From Glandiceps talaboti (Eukaryota > Hemichordata > Enteropneusta > Spengelidae): a stretch of 27,500 bases of DNA. The stretch is taken from the NCBI RefSeq assembly GCF_964340395.1, contig NC_135561.1:7996232-8023731 (forward strand), read 5' to 3'. The notes beneath the pieces are model-generated. The model was not told the origin of the DNA. It made no database searches and saw nothing but the letters and a program-made list of their open reading frames with translations. Positions within the stretch are counted from its first letter, which is position 1, and each line of letters begins with the position of its first letter. The position numbers were made by a program, and so were the translations under genes. This document shows, in pieces, positions 26,796 to 27,500 of this stretch.

Positions 26796-27119
26796 TCAAA
26801 TAGTCAGGACTTGGTCAAGAAGTCTATCAGTCATTGGGGTACGTTGTCGCAGTGCTTTCCTTTCTTGAAGGAGACTCCTTCATTTGGAAAAAAAAAACAG
26901 AATTAAAAATTAATAGATCAAATGTTAGCTATCAATTAAGGATACACCGATGTGTTGATTTAGCGCTCAACAAAATAACGACCGTGCTAACTCTCATTCG
27001 CAAAAGGTGTCCTGGAAAATGTGGAAACGTGATGGAAATACATACCGAGCTAAAAGTTGATGTCGCATTTCTGTTGATTTTAAAGCAGCGTGGATTAAGA
27101 ACAAATTGAAAATATCACG
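26796..27119 (-). CDS. TTC38: Tetratricopeptide repeat protein 38, copy 2 (last two exons only)
   Basis: Penultimate exon 27119-27046 (74 bp, after TTTTTCAG) and last exon 26877-26796 (stop TGA). They read RDIFNLFLIHAALKS, then LLARSLLQERKAL and TPMTDRLL, colinear with exons 13-14 of copy 1. The penultimate exon is 74 bp in both copies, with the same phases. The C-terminus here is three residues longer. The rest of the gene lies beyond the right edge. This copy is closer to vertebrate TTC38 at AARSLL/ERxAL than copy 1 is. Copy 1 has replaced ERKAL with GRKAQ. Both ends appear intact, so this is probably a second functional tandem copy, although only 9% of the protein is visible. Confidence 0.85.
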
Positions 27120-27247
27120 CTGAAAAATATAAAAATAAAAATTTAAAAAAAATTACTTTTATAATAACAGATCATAGCTTTACACAGTTACTTGAGTATC
27201 TATCATTTATTCTCTTTAAATTGAATTTCGTGAATGTGCGTGTGTCA

Positions 27248-27439
27248 GTATGTATGTATGTATGTATGTATGTATGTATGTATGTATGTATGTATGTATG
27301 CATGCATGCATGCATGCATGCATGCATGTATGTATGAATGTATGTATGTATGTATGTATGTATGTATGTATGTATGTATGTGTGTTTGTGTGTGCATGTG
27401 TCTGCCTGAGTGTGTTTTTGTTTTTTGTTTTTTTTTTGG

Positions 27440-27478
<39 letters not shown>
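27248..27478. repeat. Compound microsatellite (TATG)n-(CATG)n-(TATG)n...(TG)n
   Basis: TATG units to about 27300, a CATG block at 27300-27328, TATG again to about 27380, then a T-rich spacer and (TG)n at 27448-27478. It lies in the intron of TTC38 copy 2. The Cys/Met/Tyr/Val open frames are artefacts. Confidence 0.95.
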
Positions 27479-27482
<4 letters not shown>

Positions 27483-27500
27483 ATAAACGTATACAATATT

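Overview
This is eukaryotic (animal) genomic DNA: AT-rich, with spliced genes bounded by GT..AG introns, many microsatellites and several foldback repeats. The gene families suggest a marine invertebrate such as an amphioxus, hemichordate, echinoderm or lophotrochozoan. The phylum cannot be fixed from the window. No bacterial, plastid or RNA-virus genes are seen, and every gene I can support is on the minus strand.

Left half (1-13.4 kb): three tandem head-to-tail copies of one secreted-protein gene. Each copy has a signal-peptide exon (MQL...; mature end GTVK), then a coiled-coil exon, a single-kringle exon, and two exons encoding a cysteine-rich domain of the 'short-chain collagen C4-like' type. 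Copy A (1-778) runs off the left edge. Copies B (2416-5766) and C (8280-13129) are complete, with five exons each, identical intron phases (0,1,1,1), and 417 and 412 codons. All three share a proximal promoter block in which a TCACGACA box lies about 8 bp upstream of a TATTTAAACC TATA box. Copy C has a second, tandem copy of this block. The flanks and introns are a mosaic of segmental duplications (850-1972 with 13308-14503; 4965-5105 with 14505-14650; 5968-6761 with 15689-16560). The last two pairs outline a ghost fourth copy between gene C and TTC38.

The most unusual element is in intron 1 of copy B: a perfect, spacer-less 160-bp palindrome (5192-5351) beside a long (TA)n tract. Each arm carries a full minimal type I hammerhead-ribozyme core, so both strands encode one. 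This type of ribozyme is known from Penelope-like retroelements and metazoan retrozymes.

Right half (16.8-24.7 kb): a complete 14-exon gene for tetratricopeptide repeat protein 38 (TTC38), reconstructed exon by exon with all phases agreeing (459 codons plus stop). Its introns carry a four-unit minisatellite, a MITE-like foldback, a 275-bp (AAGAG)n tract with an (AAGGG)6 core, and a duplicated half-exon. The two 3'-most exons of a second TTC38 copy lie at 26796-27119, so TTC38 is also tandemly duplicated. Intergenic stretches without supportable genes are 1973-2414, 6833-8279, 14651-15688 and 24698-26795.
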